Shown in pieces: positions 18,956 to 27,748 of a stretch of 59,958 bases of DNA (positions are counted from its first letter, which is position 1; each line of letters begins with the position of its first letter). Both the position numbers and the translations under genes were made by a program. The stretch is from positions 1 through 59,958 of the forward strand of contig JAICQE010000005.1 of the NCBI GenBank assembly GCA_025938035.1, read 5' to 3'. Source of the stretch: Vicinamibacteria bacterium (GTDB lineage Bacteria; Acidobacteriota; Vicinamibacteria; Vicinamibacterales; UBA2999). The notes under the pieces were generated by a model. That model was not told the DNA's origin. It saw nothing but the letters and a program-made list of their open reading frames with translations, and did no database searches.

Positions 18956-19820
18956 TGGTCGCGTGCTGCAGGTCGAAAACACCGCACCCGACATGACGCC
19001 GCCCACCGCGGACCGGGAGCGGCTCGCCGGTAATTTCGTGCTTCTCGCCTGCGGCACCGCGCAGGTATTCCTCGGGCACTTCCGGCAGGGGAGCGTAACC
19101 GTTCAGGCCGGACAGAGCGTCGGCGCAGGGCTGCGCCTCGGTGCGATCGGCAATTCCGGCAACAGCGACGAGCCGCACCTCCACCTCCACGCGCAGCGGC
19201 CGGCAAAAGCCGGCGCAACCAGCATGCTGGACGGAGATCCCGTCCCGATGACGTTTTACGGTCGTGCGCTCGCGCGCAACGACGTCGTGCGAACCGCTGC
19301 CGTACCCGCACCGGCGATTACCGAGACCGAGCTGCTCTATGGGCAGCTGGGATCCACCGTTGTCGCATTGCTGATGCTCGTGGTCAGCGTGCGCTGGCGA
19401 CGTGCCGGTCTGGCGACGTTTGCAATGCTCTTCGCGTGGGCCTCGGTGGCAAACGCGCGGACCGCGTGGACCTCCCCGATGGACTATCTCGGATATGCGT
19501 CCTTCGCGTTGCTCGACGTCTATCGACAATTCATCTTCGGGTTCTTCGCCCAGCACCTGACGCCAATCGTGCTCGCGATCGCCGCGTGCCAGGCGTTCAT
19601 CGCCGTGGCGCTGCTGCGCGGCGGACGATGGCGTCAAGCCGGTCTCGCCGGAGCAATCGCGTTTCTTCTGGCGATCGTGCCGCTGGGAGTCGGATCAGGG
19701 CTTCCGGCGACGCCCATCATGGCGCTGGGAGCCGCCGCGCTGTGGCGCGAGCGGAGAAAACCTGGCGCCGTCATCGAAATGCCGGCGCGGCGGCCGGAGG
19801 CCCTGCGCCGGGCGGCGTGA
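18950..19820 (+). CDS. M23-type membrane peptidase, C-terminal part (frameshifted)
   Basis: Continuation of the preceding gene in the next frame. It carries the M23 metallopeptidase core: GHFRQGSVTVQAGQ, then GAIGNSGNSDEPHLHLHAQR, the His-x-His zinc motif. Five or so membrane helices and a basic tail follow. M23 enzymes cut peptidoglycan or other glycine-rich peptides. If this half is translated alone, the first start is ATG 18993, but the peptidase domain would then lack its first strand. Ends 29 bases before the haem-binding gene. Confidence 0.7.
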
Positions 19821-19849
19821 CGCGGAGGTGAGGGAAGCTGGAGGGTGCT

Positions 19850-20305
19850 ATGCCTCGTAACTGGTTCTCGCGGACAGTGATCGCGCTGGCAGCCGCTTTC
19901 ATCGGCGTCCAGGCGGTGCCATACGGCCGCGATCACTCGAACCCGCCGCGGACGATGGAGCCGCTCTGGGACAGCGCAACGACGCGCGAGCTCGCGCGTC
20001 GCGCGTGTTTCGACTGCCACAGCAACGAAACGGCGTGGCCGCGGTACGCGAACGTCGCGCCCGTCTCGTGGCTCGTCCAGTACGACGTCGACGAAGGCCG
20101 CGCGAAGCTGAACTTCTCGGAGTGGGCCCGGCCGCAGGAGGAAGCGGGAGAAGCGGCGGAGGTGATGGCGGAAGGCGAGATGCCGCCGTCGACGTATCTG
20201 CTGATGCACCGGACGGCGAGATTGAGCGCGAGCGAGCGCCAGCAATTGATGCATGGCCTGACTCGCACCATCGGAAACGCATCCGGGCATGCGAATGAGG
20301 ACTGA
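19850..20305 (+). CDS. Haem-binding domain protein, exported
   Basis: 151 residues with a signal/anchor (FSRTVIALAAAFIGVQAVP) and one c-type haem motif in RRACFDCHSNETAWP. The flanking PRTMEPLWDS and the later WARPQEEAGE and EGEMPPSTYLLMH are characteristic of the haem-binding domain family (PF14376-like). Electron carrier or haem sensor in the periplasm. GGAGG is placed well before ATG 19850; likely co-transcribed with the upstream genes. Confidence 0.85.
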   Translation: MPRNWFSRTVIALAAAFIGVQAVPYGRDHSNPPRTMEPLWDSATTRELARRACFDCHSNETAWPRYANVAPVSWLVQYDVDEGRAKLNFSEWARPQEEAGEAAEVMAEGEMPPSTYLLMHRTARLSASERQQLMHGLTRTIGNASGHANED

Positions 20306-20362
20306 GCCGCCAGGCGAGAGCCCGCCTGGAGCGGTGCCCCCACGCGCGGAGGGCGCTGATTC

Positions 20363-21448
20363 ATGACTACGCACACCCGCTTCATCGTCACGCACTATGG
20401 CGGACCGGATGCACTGCGCGCGGTCGAAGAGGCATGCCCCGAGCCGAGAGCTGGTGAAGTGCGGGTCAGAGTCATGGCCGCGGGTGTTTCGCTGCCGGAC
20501 GTGATGATGCGCGAAGGCGTTCATCCCGAGACGCCTCGCGTGCCGTTTACCCCAGGCTGGGATCTCGTTGGCGTCGTGGATCGGATGGGAGCCGGTGTGT
20601 CCGGTATCGAACCGGGCCAGATCGTTGCCGCGCTGCCGATTAGCGGCGCGTATGCGGAGTTTGTGTGCCTGCCGCAGCGTGAACTGATTCCGGTGCCGCC
20701 CGGGCTGGATGCCGCCGAGGCGGTGAGCCTGATTCTGAACTACGTGACGGCATACCAGATGCTGCATCGGGCGGCCAGGGTCAGAGCGGGGCAGCGCGTG
20801 CTGATCCACGGTGCGGCAGGTGGTGTAGGGACGGCCCTGCTGCAGCTTGGACGGGTTGCCGGCCTGGAACTGTACGGTACCTGTTCGTCGCGCGGCGCGG
20901 CGACGGTTTCCAGACTGGGTGGTATCCCGATCGATTACGAGCGGCAGGATTTCGTGAACGAAATCCACCGTCTCACGGGCGCGGGCGCCGACGCGGTCTT
21001 TGACAGCATCGGGGGAACGCACATCTGGCGTTCACGAAAAGCGCTCCGTCCCGGCGGGACGGTGGTGGCCTATGGTCTGACGTCCGCCGTCCAGGGAAAG
21101 CGACCGTCGGACCGAGTGCGCCGCCGCCGTCACCGCATTCGTCCAATCGCTGTCTTCGGCCTGTACATCGCCGGCGGCTGGGTTCTTCCCGGCCGCAAGC
21201 GGGTGATCCCGTACAGCATCCAGTGGCTGAAACGGCTGAGACCAGCGCTGTTTCGTGAGGATCTGCTCACGCTGTTCGAGCTTCTCCGGCAGCACAAGAT
21301 CCAGCCCCTGGTCACGAGGCTTCCTTTTGCCGACGCGAGACGCGCCCATGAGTTGCTCGCGGGAGGCGGCGTCACAGGCAAGATCGTGCTCGTACCCGTG
21401 AATAAGTTCGCGTCACCTGCGGAACATCCCGCTGCACATTCCGCGTAG
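20363..21448 (+). CDS. Zinc-free medium-chain dehydrogenase (quinone oxidoreductase-like)
   Basis: 361 residues, MDR superfamily. N-terminal GroES-like fold (ACPEPRAGEVRVRVMAAGVS), NADPH-binding GAAGGVGTALLQLG, and the C-terminal PFADARRAHELLAGGGVTGKIVL. The structural zinc cysteines are absent, as in quinone oxidoreductase and synaptic-vesicle VAT1-like enzymes. Probably reduces quinones or enones with NADPH. GGAGG lies before ATG 20363. The end of the gene overlaps a pair of regulatory palindromes that serve the next gene. Confidence 0.87.
   Translation: MTTHTRFIVTHYGGPDALRAVEEACPEPRAGEVRVRVMAAGVSLPDVMMREGVHPETPRVPFTPGWDLVGVVDRMGAGVSGIEPGQIVAALPISGAYAEFVCLPQRELIPVPPGLDAAEAVSLILNYVTAYQMLHRAARVRAGQRVLIHGAAGGVGTALLQLGRVAGLELYGTCSSRGAATVSRLGGIPIDYERQDFVNEIHRLTGAGADAVFDSIGGTHIWRSRKALRPGGTVVAYGLTSAVQGKRPSDRVRRRRHRIRPIAVFGLYIAGGWVLPGRKRVIPYSIQWLKRLRPALFREDLLTLFELLRQHKIQPLVTRLPFADARRAHELLAGGGVTGKIVLVPVNKFASPAEHPAAHSA
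21397..21433. promoter_or_regulatory. Paired palindromic activator sites inside the end of the MDR gene
   Basis: CGTGAA-TAAG-TTCGCG (21397-21412) and TGCGGA-ACAT-CCCGCT (21418-21433), centres 21 bases apart. The nearer centre is 93.5 bases from the predicted start of the 21543 transcript. Confidence 0.6.
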
Positions 21449-21483
21449 CGCCGGTGATGGCGCAGGTCTCCAGCAGCCTGCAG

Positions 21484-21507
21484 CACAACGCGCGGCACGC
21501 GTTGTGC
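21484..21507 (+). promoter_or_regulatory. sigma-54 promoter inside a perfect inverted repeat
   Basis: CGGCACG-CGTT-GTGC (21493-21507) fits -24/-12 spacing with one change in the -12. It overlaps a perfect 9-base inverted repeat with a 5-base centre (21484-21506). A protein binding that repeat would block the promoter. Predicted start near 21519. Confidence 0.5.
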
Positions 21508-21542
21508 CCTGTCATCTGTTGACACCCGCTTGGAGGACTGCC

Positions 21543-21977
21543 ATGGCTACCAAAACGCTCCCGTCCGTCGCTCGCATGTGGCCAGCGGTCGCGCTGGTGA
21601 TAGCGGTCCTCAGCACCCCCGCGGTCCTTGCTCAAACGCCAGCGCCCGCCGGACACAAGAACGACCTCGGCCAGAGTCGACCGGGTGCGGCTGCCGTGAT
21701 GCGGGACCAGGGAGACATGGCCGACCACAAACAGAAGATGGCCGAGCAGGCGGCCATGATGGCGAAGATGGCTGCTGCCGATCAGAAACTTGCTGATCTG
21801 GTCGCACAGATGAAGGCGGCGAAAGGTGAGGACAAAGTAACGGCGGTGGCGGCCGTCCTCGAGGAGCTCGTTGCGCAGCGCAGGCACATGCACCAGTCGT
21901 GCGGAATGATGAAGACAGCGCCAGCGATCACCGAGACCACCGAAGCTGATCACGCTGCGCATCATCCGGAGAAGTAA
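21543..21977 (+). CDS. Small secreted Met/His-rich protein
   Basis: 144 residues with a signal peptide (MWPAVALVIAVLSTPAVLAQ). The mature part is helical and Met/Lys/Ala-rich (HKQKMAEQAAMMAKMAAADQK), with RRHMHQSCGMMK and a DHAAHHPEK tail. These residues could bind a metal such as copper, but no known family is evident. A GGAGG ribosome site supports ATG 21543. It opens a two-gene unit with the 21997 gene, behind a predicted sigma-54 promoter. Confidence 0.72.
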   Translation: MATKTLPSVARMWPAVALVIAVLSTPAVLAQTPAPAGHKNDLGQSRPGAAAVMRDQGDMADHKQKMAEQAAMMAKMAAADQKLADLVAQMKAAKGEDKVTAVAAVLEELVAQRRHMHQSCGMMKTAPAITETTEADHAAHHPEK

Positions 21978-21996
21978 GACCGGGAAGGGGGATGCC

Positions 21997-22683
21997 ATGA
22001 AACGTTTCTCTCGTGTTGCGATCGCGGCCGTCGCATTGGTCGGCATCGCCGGTCCGGCTGCGGCGGACACGCCGTCGAACGTGTTTCACAAGCTGGCCGT
22101 GCAGAAGCTTGTGGCGTCAGAAACCCCTGTGGCGAACCTGGCACTGGCCGCACACTTCAGGGCGGTAGCCGATCGCTACGTCGAAGAAGCGGCGCGCCAC
22201 CGCGCCACGGCCGCCGTGTACGCCGTCCACCTGAACCGGGCAGTCGCGACGAGTGCAGCCAGTCACTGCGATCGCGAGGCGGCACTCGCCATGGGGTGGG
22301 CAGCGGAGGCGCGCGAGCTCGCCGCCTATCACGTTGATCACGCCGCCGGCCGTCCGGCGGTCCTGCCGATGGGCGCAACCGAGTTGTGGGCCGGACGCGG
22401 TGCGCCGGACCCGACTCCCGATCAGCTCCACAAGCTGGCACTGCTGGCGCGCACGCGATCCGATCATCTCGAGCTCGCCGAGTACTACACCACGGTGGCG
22501 AAGAAGAAGGCCGCCATCGCGGACGACCGCCGGCGGATGGCGGCGGCCTATCGGGCAGGCACCCGTAACGGCCTCCTTGACGTTGCCTTCACGTGGGATC
22601 GGCTGGCACGGCTGGCGACCGAGGCGGCGAGGGCAGCAGAAGAGGCCGCGAACCGTCACAAGCAGCTCGCGACGATCGCGTGA
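21997..22683 (+). CDS. Secreted all-helical protein with an internal duplication
   Basis: 228 residues with a signal peptide (FSRVAIAAVALVGIAGPAAA). Two similar halves, each opening with a His-Lys-Leu-Ala helix (HKLAVQKLVASET near 30, HKLALLARTRSDH near 145), followed by Tyr-x-x-x-A-rich helices (VADRYVEEAARHRA and LAEYYTTVAKKKAA). No family recognised. GGAAGGGGG lies before ATG 21997. Probably co-transcribed with the Met/His-rich protein. Confidence 0.72.
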   Translation: MKRFSRVAIAAVALVGIAGPAAADTPSNVFHKLAVQKLVASETPVANLALAAHFRAVADRYVEEAARHRATAAVYAVHLNRAVATSAASHCDREAALAMGWAAEARELAAYHVDHAAGRPAVLPMGATELWAGRGAPDPTPDQLHKLALLARTRSDHLELAEYYTTVAKKKAAIADDRRRMAAAYRAGTRNGLLDVAFTWDRLARLATEAARAAEEAANRHKQLATIA

Positions 22684-22732
22684 GCCCGGGCACACGCCCG
22701 GTTCACGCGTGAGGCAGGGAAGGAGGCGGACG

Positions 22733-23938
22733 ATGTCTGCGCAACACGAAATCGGCGGCGCGGTCGCCTGCGGCTTCGAAGGCGTGCGCGACGCGTTCGC
22801 CGAGAACTTTCGCAGCCGCCGCGAGCTGGGTGGCGCGGTCTGCGCGTATGTGCACGGCGAAAAGGTGGTCGATCTCTGGGGCGGCGTGCGGAACAAGAAG
22901 ACCGGTGAGCCGTGGAACGAGGACACGATGGTGATCGTGCACTCGACGACCAAAGGGCTCGCCGCCATGACGCTGGCCCTGGCCCACTCCCGTGGCTGGC
23001 TCGATTACGACGAACGCGTCTGCACCTACTGGCCGGCATTCGCGCTGCACGGGAAGGAACGGATCACGGTGCGCCAGCTGCTGGCGCACCAGGCCGGGTT
23101 GTACGCGCTCGACGAGCGGCTCGACCGTGGCCTGGTTGCCGACGTCGATCGGCTCGCGAGGGTGCTCGAACGGCAGACGCCGGCATGGGAGCCGGGAACC
23201 CGCCAGGGATATCACGCGGTGACCATCGGCTTCTACGAGGGTGAGCTGCTGCGTCGCATCGATCCGCAGCATCGCACGCTCGGACAATTCTTCGAAGAAG
23301 AGATCGCACGGCCGCTCGGCCTCGACGTCTACATCCGCCTGCCGGAGGACATTCCCACGAACTGTCTGGCGACGCTCGCGGCACCGCGGAAGCGGGACAT
23401 GCTGTTCGGCTTCCCGCCGCGCCTGTTGCTGGAGGTGATCAACCGCAGGTCGAAGATCGTCAGAGCGCTGCGTGGCTCGGAGCTGCCGCTCGACAGAAAA
23501 CGTGTCTACGCACGCAACCTCGAGATACCGGCGGGCGGAGCCGTTGGAACCGCGCGTGCCATCGCCCACGCGTACAGCGTCTTTGCGACCGGCGGAGCGG
23601 AGCTGAAGCTGCGTCGCGAAACCCTGGATCTGCTGGCCGCCCCGGCTGTGCGGCCGGCGTACGGCTTCTTCGACGAATGCATGAAAGGAGAGGTGGAGTT
23701 CTCGCTCGGGTTCATGAAACCAAACGCCGCGTGGCCATTCGGCAGCCCGGAGGCGTTCGGCGCGCCGGGCGCCGGCGGTTCGATCGGGTTTGCCGATCCG
23801 GCGATTGCAGTCGGCTACGCGTATGTCACCAGTCAGTCGGGGACATCATTGACCGGCGATCCACGCGAAGTCGCCTTGCGGGATGCACTCCACGAGGCGG
23901 TTGCCGCGCTGCCGGTCAGGCCGCGGATGGCGGCGTAA
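22733..23938 (+). CDS. Serine hydrolase, class C beta-lactamase/EstB-like
   Basis: 401 residues. The catalytic Ser-x-x-Lys is in VHSTTKGLAAMTLAL, and the Tyr motif is GYHAVTIGFYEGELLRR, as in EstB-type carboxylesterases; the third-motif region lies near GGAVGTARAIAHAY. These enzymes hydrolyse esters rather than beta-lactams. No signal peptide, so cytosolic. AAGGAGG is well placed before ATG 22733. The frame is open far upstream, but that is a shadow of the preceding gene. Confidence 0.87.
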   Translation: MSAQHEIGGAVACGFEGVRDAFAENFRSRRELGGAVCAYVHGEKVVDLWGGVRNKKTGEPWNEDTMVIVHSTTKGLAAMTLALAHSRGWLDYDERVCTYWPAFALHGKERITVRQLLAHQAGLYALDERLDRGLVADVDRLARVLERQTPAWEPGTRQGYHAVTIGFYEGELLRRIDPQHRTLGQFFEEEIARPLGLDVYIRLPEDIPTNCLATLAAPRKRDMLFGFPPRLLLEVINRRSKIVRALRGSELPLDRKRVYARNLEIPAGGAVGTARAIAHAYSVFATGGAELKLRRETLDLLAAPAVRPAYGFFDECMKGEVEFSLGFMKPNAAWPFGSPEAFGAPGAGGSIGFADPAIAVGYAYVTSQSGTSLTGDPREVALRDALHEAVAALPVRPRMAA

Positions 23939-23948
23939 GCGAGATTCA

Positions 23949-24677
23949 TCACCGGAACGCTCGCGACAGCATCAGCGCACCGAGTGTCGCGAGCGTTACC
24001 GTGAGGACGCGTCGGAACCACCGCTCCGGCACGCTCTTCAGCGCCCGGCTGCCGACCACCGTGCCAGCGGTGACGCCGATCGTTGCGGCGAGAATCCATG
24101 ACGCGAGCGAGAGCAGCTCGCCTGACTGGCTGGCGATGTAGATCGGCAGCCGGGCGGCGTCGACAAGAAGCGCGATAGCAGTGGCGGTAGCCACGAACGT
24201 CTCTTTGGGAAGGTTGAATCCGACCAATGCCGCCGATCTGATGCCGCCCTGATTCCCGACGAGGCCGCCGAGCAGCCCCGAGAGCGCCCCCGCGGCCAAC
24301 GCCACCGGCCCCTGAAAGCGCATCCGCCGGGCGAGACCCGTTGCCTCGCTGATGGCCGCGAACAGCAGCAAGCCGCCGAAGACGATATTCAGCCACCGGC
24401 TGCTGGCGACTTCGTAGAGTGACGCGCCTGCGAGTCCGCCGGCGGCGCTGGTGAGCCCGAAGCTCAGCAACACTTTGCGATCGATTCGGCCGCGGAGGAG
24501 TGCGAACCGCACCGCCGTGCCGATGACATGCGGAATCGACACGGCGGCCACGGCCACCCGAGTGTCCACAGTGAGCGCGAGCACGGGAGTGAGCAGGCTG
24601 CCGATCCCGAAGCCGGTCATCGCGGCTACGGCCCCGGCCACCATGGCAACTGCGGCACCGATCACGGAGTCGAGCAT
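23949..24677 (-). CDS. TauE/SafE-family membrane exporter
   Basis: 242 residues, seven to eight helices. N-terminal AGAVAAMTGFGIGSLLTPVLAL and the second-half GALSGLLGGLVGNQGGIRSAAL are the paired signatures of this anion-exporter family (sulfite, sulfoacetate and similar). GGAGG precedes ATG 24677. It is convergent with the serine hydrolase gene. Substrate unknown; the sulfite-oxidase-like gene at 38738 is the only other sulfite link in the window. Confidence 0.87.
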   Translation of the reverse strand: MLDSVIGAAVAMVAGAVAAMTGFGIGSLLTPVLALTVDTRVAVAAVSIPHVIGTAVRFALLRGRIDRKVLLSFGLTSAAGGLAGASLYEVASSRWLNIVFGGLLLFAAISEATGLARRMRFQGPVALAAGALSGLLGGLVGNQGGIRSAALVGFNLPKETFVATATAIALLVDAARLPIYIASQSGELLSLASWILAATIGVTAGTVVGSRALKSVPERWFRRVLTVTLATLGALMLSRAFR

Positions 24678-24712
24678 GAGCCTCCGGCCTCACCGATTAT
24701 CGAGCGACCGGA

Positions 24713-24748
24713 TGCGCAAGAACACGCACCACCCCGGACGAATCCTCA
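24713..24748. promoter_or_regulatory. Paired palindromic activator sites upstream of the 24851 operon
   Basis: TGCGCA-AGAA-CACGCA (24713-24728) and CCCGGA-CGAA-TCCTCA (24733-24748), centres exactly 20 bases apart, 95.5 and 115.5 bases from the predicted start. Individually moderate matches; spacing and phase support them. Confidence 0.45.
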
Positions 24749-24809
24749 CTGGCCCTCGTCCGCAGACGAGCACATGCCGGTTTCGCCGAGGCTTTTGGTT
24801 CCTCGGCGC

Positions 24810-24824
24810 AGGCAGCACTTATGC
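24810..24824 (+). promoter_or_regulatory. sigma-54 promoter of the 24851 operon
   Basis: AGGCAGC-ACTT-ATGC, with correct GG/GC spacing and a weak -12 (ATGC). Predicted start near 24836, 15 bases before ATG 24851. Confidence 0.45.
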
Positions 24825-24850
24825 GTCGATCGCAGGCAGGAGGCTCGAAC

Positions 24851-25558
24851 ATGTCTGGCCTCATTCGGTCGACCGTGCGTCTGGTCACGGTCGCGACGGC
24901 GGCCGCCGCTGCGGCCTACGCCGCGTATGCAGCGAACACATGGAAGTCATACGGGAAGCCGTCGGCTCCGCGACTGGACGAAAACGACGAGCTCCTCGAT
25001 CAGTTCATGCCTGAGTACGACGTTGTCGAGCGTCACTCGATCTCGGTAGCGGCGCCGGCAGCCGAGGTGCTCGCTGCGGCGAAGGAGCAGGACCTGTTCG
25101 AGCTGCCGCTCGTGCAGGCGATCTTCAGGGCGCGGGAGCTGGCGCTCGGCGCATCGCCCGGTGACCCGGCACAGCCGCGCGGGCTTCTCGCCGCCACACG
25201 GTCGCTTGGGTGGGGCGTGCTCGCCGAGCGCCCCGGCCGCGAGATCGTCGTCGGCGCGGTGACTAAACCCTGGGAATCTGATGTCACGTTCCGGGCCTTG
25301 CCGCCGGACGAATTCGCCGCATACCACACGCCGGGTGAAGTGAAAATTGTCTGGACGCTACGCGCCGATCCCGTTGACGGCGGCCGTTCCATCTTTCGGA
25401 CGGAAACGCGGGCGGTGGCCACCGATCCGATCGCGCGCGACCGGTTCCGCAGGTACTGGTCGTTCGTTTCCCCAGGCGTATCCGCCATTCGCTGGCTGTC
25501 GTTACAACCGCTGAAGCGGGAAGCGGAGCGGCGAGCGGCAGGGAAGGAGGCGGCGTAG
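24851..25558 (+). CDS. SRPBCC-like lipid/ligand-binding protein, membrane anchored
   Basis: 235 residues. An Ala-rich N-terminal anchor (VRLVTVATAAAAAAYAAYAA) precedes a START/SRPBCC-like domain with RPGREIVVGAVTKPWESDV, TPGEVKIVWTLRADP and FRTETRAVATDPIARDRFRRYW. Function unknown; related proteins are annotated as SRPBCC family. AGGAGG before ATG 24851 decides the start over an upstream ATG. The next gene starts 2 bases after its stop, so they form an operon. Confidence 0.78.
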   Translation: MSGLIRSTVRLVTVATAAAAAAYAAYAANTWKSYGKPSAPRLDENDELLDQFMPEYDVVERHSISVAAPAAEVLAAAKEQDLFELPLVQAIFRARELALGASPGDPAQPRGLLAATRSLGWGVLAERPGREIVVGAVTKPWESDVTFRALPPDEFAAYHTPGEVKIVWTLRADPVDGGRSIFRTETRAVATDPIARDRFRRYWSFVSPGVSAIRWLSLQPLKREAERRAAGKEAA

Positions 25559-25560
25559 TC

Positions 25561-26370
25561 ATGGCGATCGCGTTTCTCGCCTTGCCGACACCGGGCCTGC
25601 GGCGTGCATTTCACGACGACGTGCGCCAGGCGCTCAATGGCGTGAGCCCGGTCCGCCCGGTGATCACCAACGCACATCTGATGCGCCTGCCGGACCCGGT
25701 CCGGCGCTACCTCCACGGCGCCGGCGTCGTCGGCCAGCCATCGGTGGCGAACTTCCGGTTACGTCTGCACGGCCGAATCCGCAGCGCCGCCGATTCCCGC
25801 TGGATGCCGCTGTGCGCGGAGCAGTACACGTTCGTCCGGGAACGAAAACGCTTCTTCTACCTGACCAGCTCAATGTTTGGCGCGCCGATGCAGGGCTATC
25901 ACCGGTACGCGGACGGCTCGGCATCGATGGAGATCAGGGTCGGCGGCGTCATTCCTATCGTGAGTCTGACCGGCCCCGAGATGTTTCAGAGCGAAACGGT
26001 GACGTTCCTGAACGACATGTGCCTGCTCGCGCCGGGGACGCTCCTGGACCCTGTGCTCGTCTGGGAAGAGATCGACCGCGGCCGTGTGGGCGTCAGGTTC
26101 GTGAACGCCGGCGTCGCCGTCCGTGCCCAACTGTCGTTCAACGGCAGCGGGGAACTGATCGACTTCGTCTCCGACGACCGGTATCGAGCCTCCACCCACG
26201 GCACCGGCATGACGAGACTCCGCTGGTCGACACCGGTCGGGTCCTATCGACCGTTCGGACCGCTCCGAATCTGGTCCGCCGGTGAGGCCCGGTGGCATAC
26301 GGCGAACGGATCCTTTGCCTACATCCAGTTGGAGCTGGACCATGTCGAGTACAACGTTCGAACGCTCTGA
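25561..26370 (+). CDS. DUF6544-like protein
   Basis: 269 residues, no signal peptide. Recognisable stretches are RLPDPVRRYLHGAGVVGQP, FYLTSSMFGAPMQGYHRY and the C-terminal WSTPVGSYRPFGPLRIWSAG, typical of the DUF6544 family of unknown role. Second gene of the 24851 operon; its end overlaps the start of the next gene by 29 bases, implying coupled translation. Confidence 0.78.
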   Translation: MAIAFLALPTPGLRRAFHDDVRQALNGVSPVRPVITNAHLMRLPDPVRRYLHGAGVVGQPSVANFRLRLHGRIRSAADSRWMPLCAEQYTFVRERKRFFYLTSSMFGAPMQGYHRYADGSASMEIRVGGVIPIVSLTGPEMFQSETVTFLNDMCLLAPGTLLDPVLVWEEIDRGRVGVRFVNAGVAVRAQLSFNGSGELIDFVSDDRYRASTHGTGMTRLRWSTPVGSYRPFGPLRIWSAGEARWHTANGSFAYIQLELDHVEYNVRTL

Positions 26371-27271
26371 CGTCGGTCGAGCGGTGGCGGACCCCGGCAG
26401 ACTGTCGAATATCGTCGCCGGTCTCATGGCTATCCAGGCAGCGCTTGGCCTCATCTTCCGCGCGCAGTATCGGGACGTCGAGTGGATCCGCGAGACCTGG
26501 TTTGGCAACGACTGGGTAACGCTCCTGGTAGCGGTTCCTGCGCTGGTGCTCGTCGGCCGGTTCGCCGCTCGAGGCTCATCCCGGGCGCGCGCCGGACGGC
26601 TCGGGCTGCTTGCTTACGCGGTCTACAACTACTCGTATTACCTGTTCGGCGCCGAGCTCAACGCGTTCTTTCCCCTGTATGTCGCCTTGTGTCTGGTGTC
26701 CGTGGTAACGCTCTCGGTGTCGATCGCGGCAATCGACCGTCCGCGACTTGCCGTGACGGCACGGAGCGGATTGACTCAAGCTGCGGGTGTCTACTTCCTC
26801 TGCGTCGGCGCGGGGCTCGCAACGGTGTGGCTTGTCATGTGGGCGGACGTGGTTTTCCGTGGTCACGCCCCACCGATCGACACGGACGCGTTCAAGCTCG
26901 TCGCCGCACTCGATCTGACGGTGATGGTGCCGATCCTGATCGCGAGCGGCGGTCTCCTGTGGTTCCACAGCCCTCACGGCTGCTGGATTGGCACGGCAGC
27001 GGGCGTCCAGGCGTCGATGTACCTCGTTGTTCTGTCAGTGAATTCTGCGCTGGCCGCTCGCAGCGGGCATGTCGCCGCGGCCAGCGAGTTAGCGGTCTGG
27101 GGGACGCTCGCGGTGCTGACGGGTGCGGTTGCGGCCCTGCTCGTCCGGCAGTTGCCTGCAGGTCCGCCGGCGGCACACGCTGGCGGTCTCCACGAGATCT
27201 CGGCGACCTCCACTGGACGAACGGCACAGCAGCCGCAGTACGGCCGCCGTGAAAAATTTCGCAACGCCTGA
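26342..27271 (+). CDS. Polytopic membrane protein of unknown function
   Basis: 309 residues with about eight predicted helices (for example IVAGLMAIQAALGLIF and WVTLLVAVPALVLVGRFAA). No known family; AYAVYNYSYYLFGAELNAFFPLY is a notable aromatic stretch. GGAG precedes ATG 26342, inside the end of the DUF6544 gene. The last residues overlap a single palindromic site (27248-27263). It completes the three-gene unit behind the 24810 promoter. Confidence 0.75.
   Translation: MSSTTFERSDVGRAVADPGRLSNIVAGLMAIQAALGLIFRAQYRDVEWIRETWFGNDWVTLLVAVPALVLVGRFAARGSSRARAGRLGLLAYAVYNYSYYLFGAELNAFFPLYVALCLVSVVTLSVSIAAIDRPRLAVTARSGLTQAAGVYFLCVGAGLATVWLVMWADVVFRGHAPPIDTDAFKLVAALDLTVMVPILIASGGLLWFHSPHGCWIGTAAGVQASMYLVVLSVNSALAARSGHVAAASELAVWGTLAVLTGAVAALLVRQLPAGPPAAHAGGLHEISATSTGRTAQQPQYGRREKFRNA
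27248..27263. promoter_or_regulatory. Single palindromic site upstream of the cytochrome cluster
   Basis: CGTGAA-AAAT-TTCGCA, a strong match to the recurrent motif. No partner 20 bases away and no -24/-12 element at the usual distance were found. It overlaps the end of the preceding gene. Confidence 0.45.
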
Positions 27272-27297
27272 TGTGTGCAGTGTCTGCGAGAGGACCG

Positions 27298-27325
27298 TTT
27301 ACTTCACGGGTTTCGCAGGTACAAT
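27298..27325 (+). promoter_or_regulatory. sigma-70-like promoter of the cytochrome cluster
   Basis: TTTACT, 16 bases, TACAAT. Predicted start near 27332, giving a leader of about 57 bases to the GTG at 27389. This is one of the clearest housekeeping-type promoters in the window. Confidence 0.55.
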
Positions 27326-27388
27326 CTGACGGCAAAAAAATCCCTCGCAACTTCCTGGTGCCCTTCAGCACTTCTTTAGGGGGTCGTT

Positions 27389-27736
27389 GTGGTCAACGTC
27401 GTGAATGCAGTCTCCGTCCTGGGTATCCTGATCGCCGCCACTCAGAGTGTCGCCGCGCAGGACAAAGCGCAGATCGAACGTGGAATGAAGGTGTACGCCG
27501 ATCAGAAGTGTTCCGTTTGCCATTCGATCGCCGGCAAAGGCAACCAGAAGGGGGCGCTTGACGATGTCGGCAGCCGCCTGACGACGGATGAAATCCGCGC
27601 GTGGCTGGTCAATCCTGCGGAGATGACGAAGAAAACGAAGGCGGAGCGGAAGCCTCCGATGCGTGCGTATCCGAACCTCGCCAAGGAAGATCTCGAGGCC
27701 GTTGTCGCCTATATGGCGAGCTTGAAGAAGAAATAG
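27389..27736 (+). CDS. Small periplasmic cytochrome c, copy 1
   Basis: 115 residues with a signal peptide (VNAVSVLGILIAATQSVAAQ), one CSVCH haem motif and the axial Met region PPMRAYPNL near the end. Class I monohaem electron carrier. The paralogue at 49616-49957 is about two-thirds identical by eye, including GNQKGALDDVG/GNKKGALDDVG and TKAERKPPM. It starts with GTG; AGGGGG lies just upstream. It heads the multihaem gene cluster and may feed electrons to it. Confidence 0.9.
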   Translation: MVNVVNAVSVLGILIAATQSVAAQDKAQIERGMKVYADQKCSVCHSIAGKGNQKGALDDVGSRLTTDEIRAWLVNPAEMTKKTKAERKPPMRAYPNLAKEDLEAVVAYMASLKKK

Positions 27737-27748
27737 TCGGCGGACGCC

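Noticed and set aside
27356..27371. -24/-12 element before cytochrome c copy 1
   Set aside because: GG and GC are one base too close; a TTTACT-16-TACAAT promoter lies just upstream.
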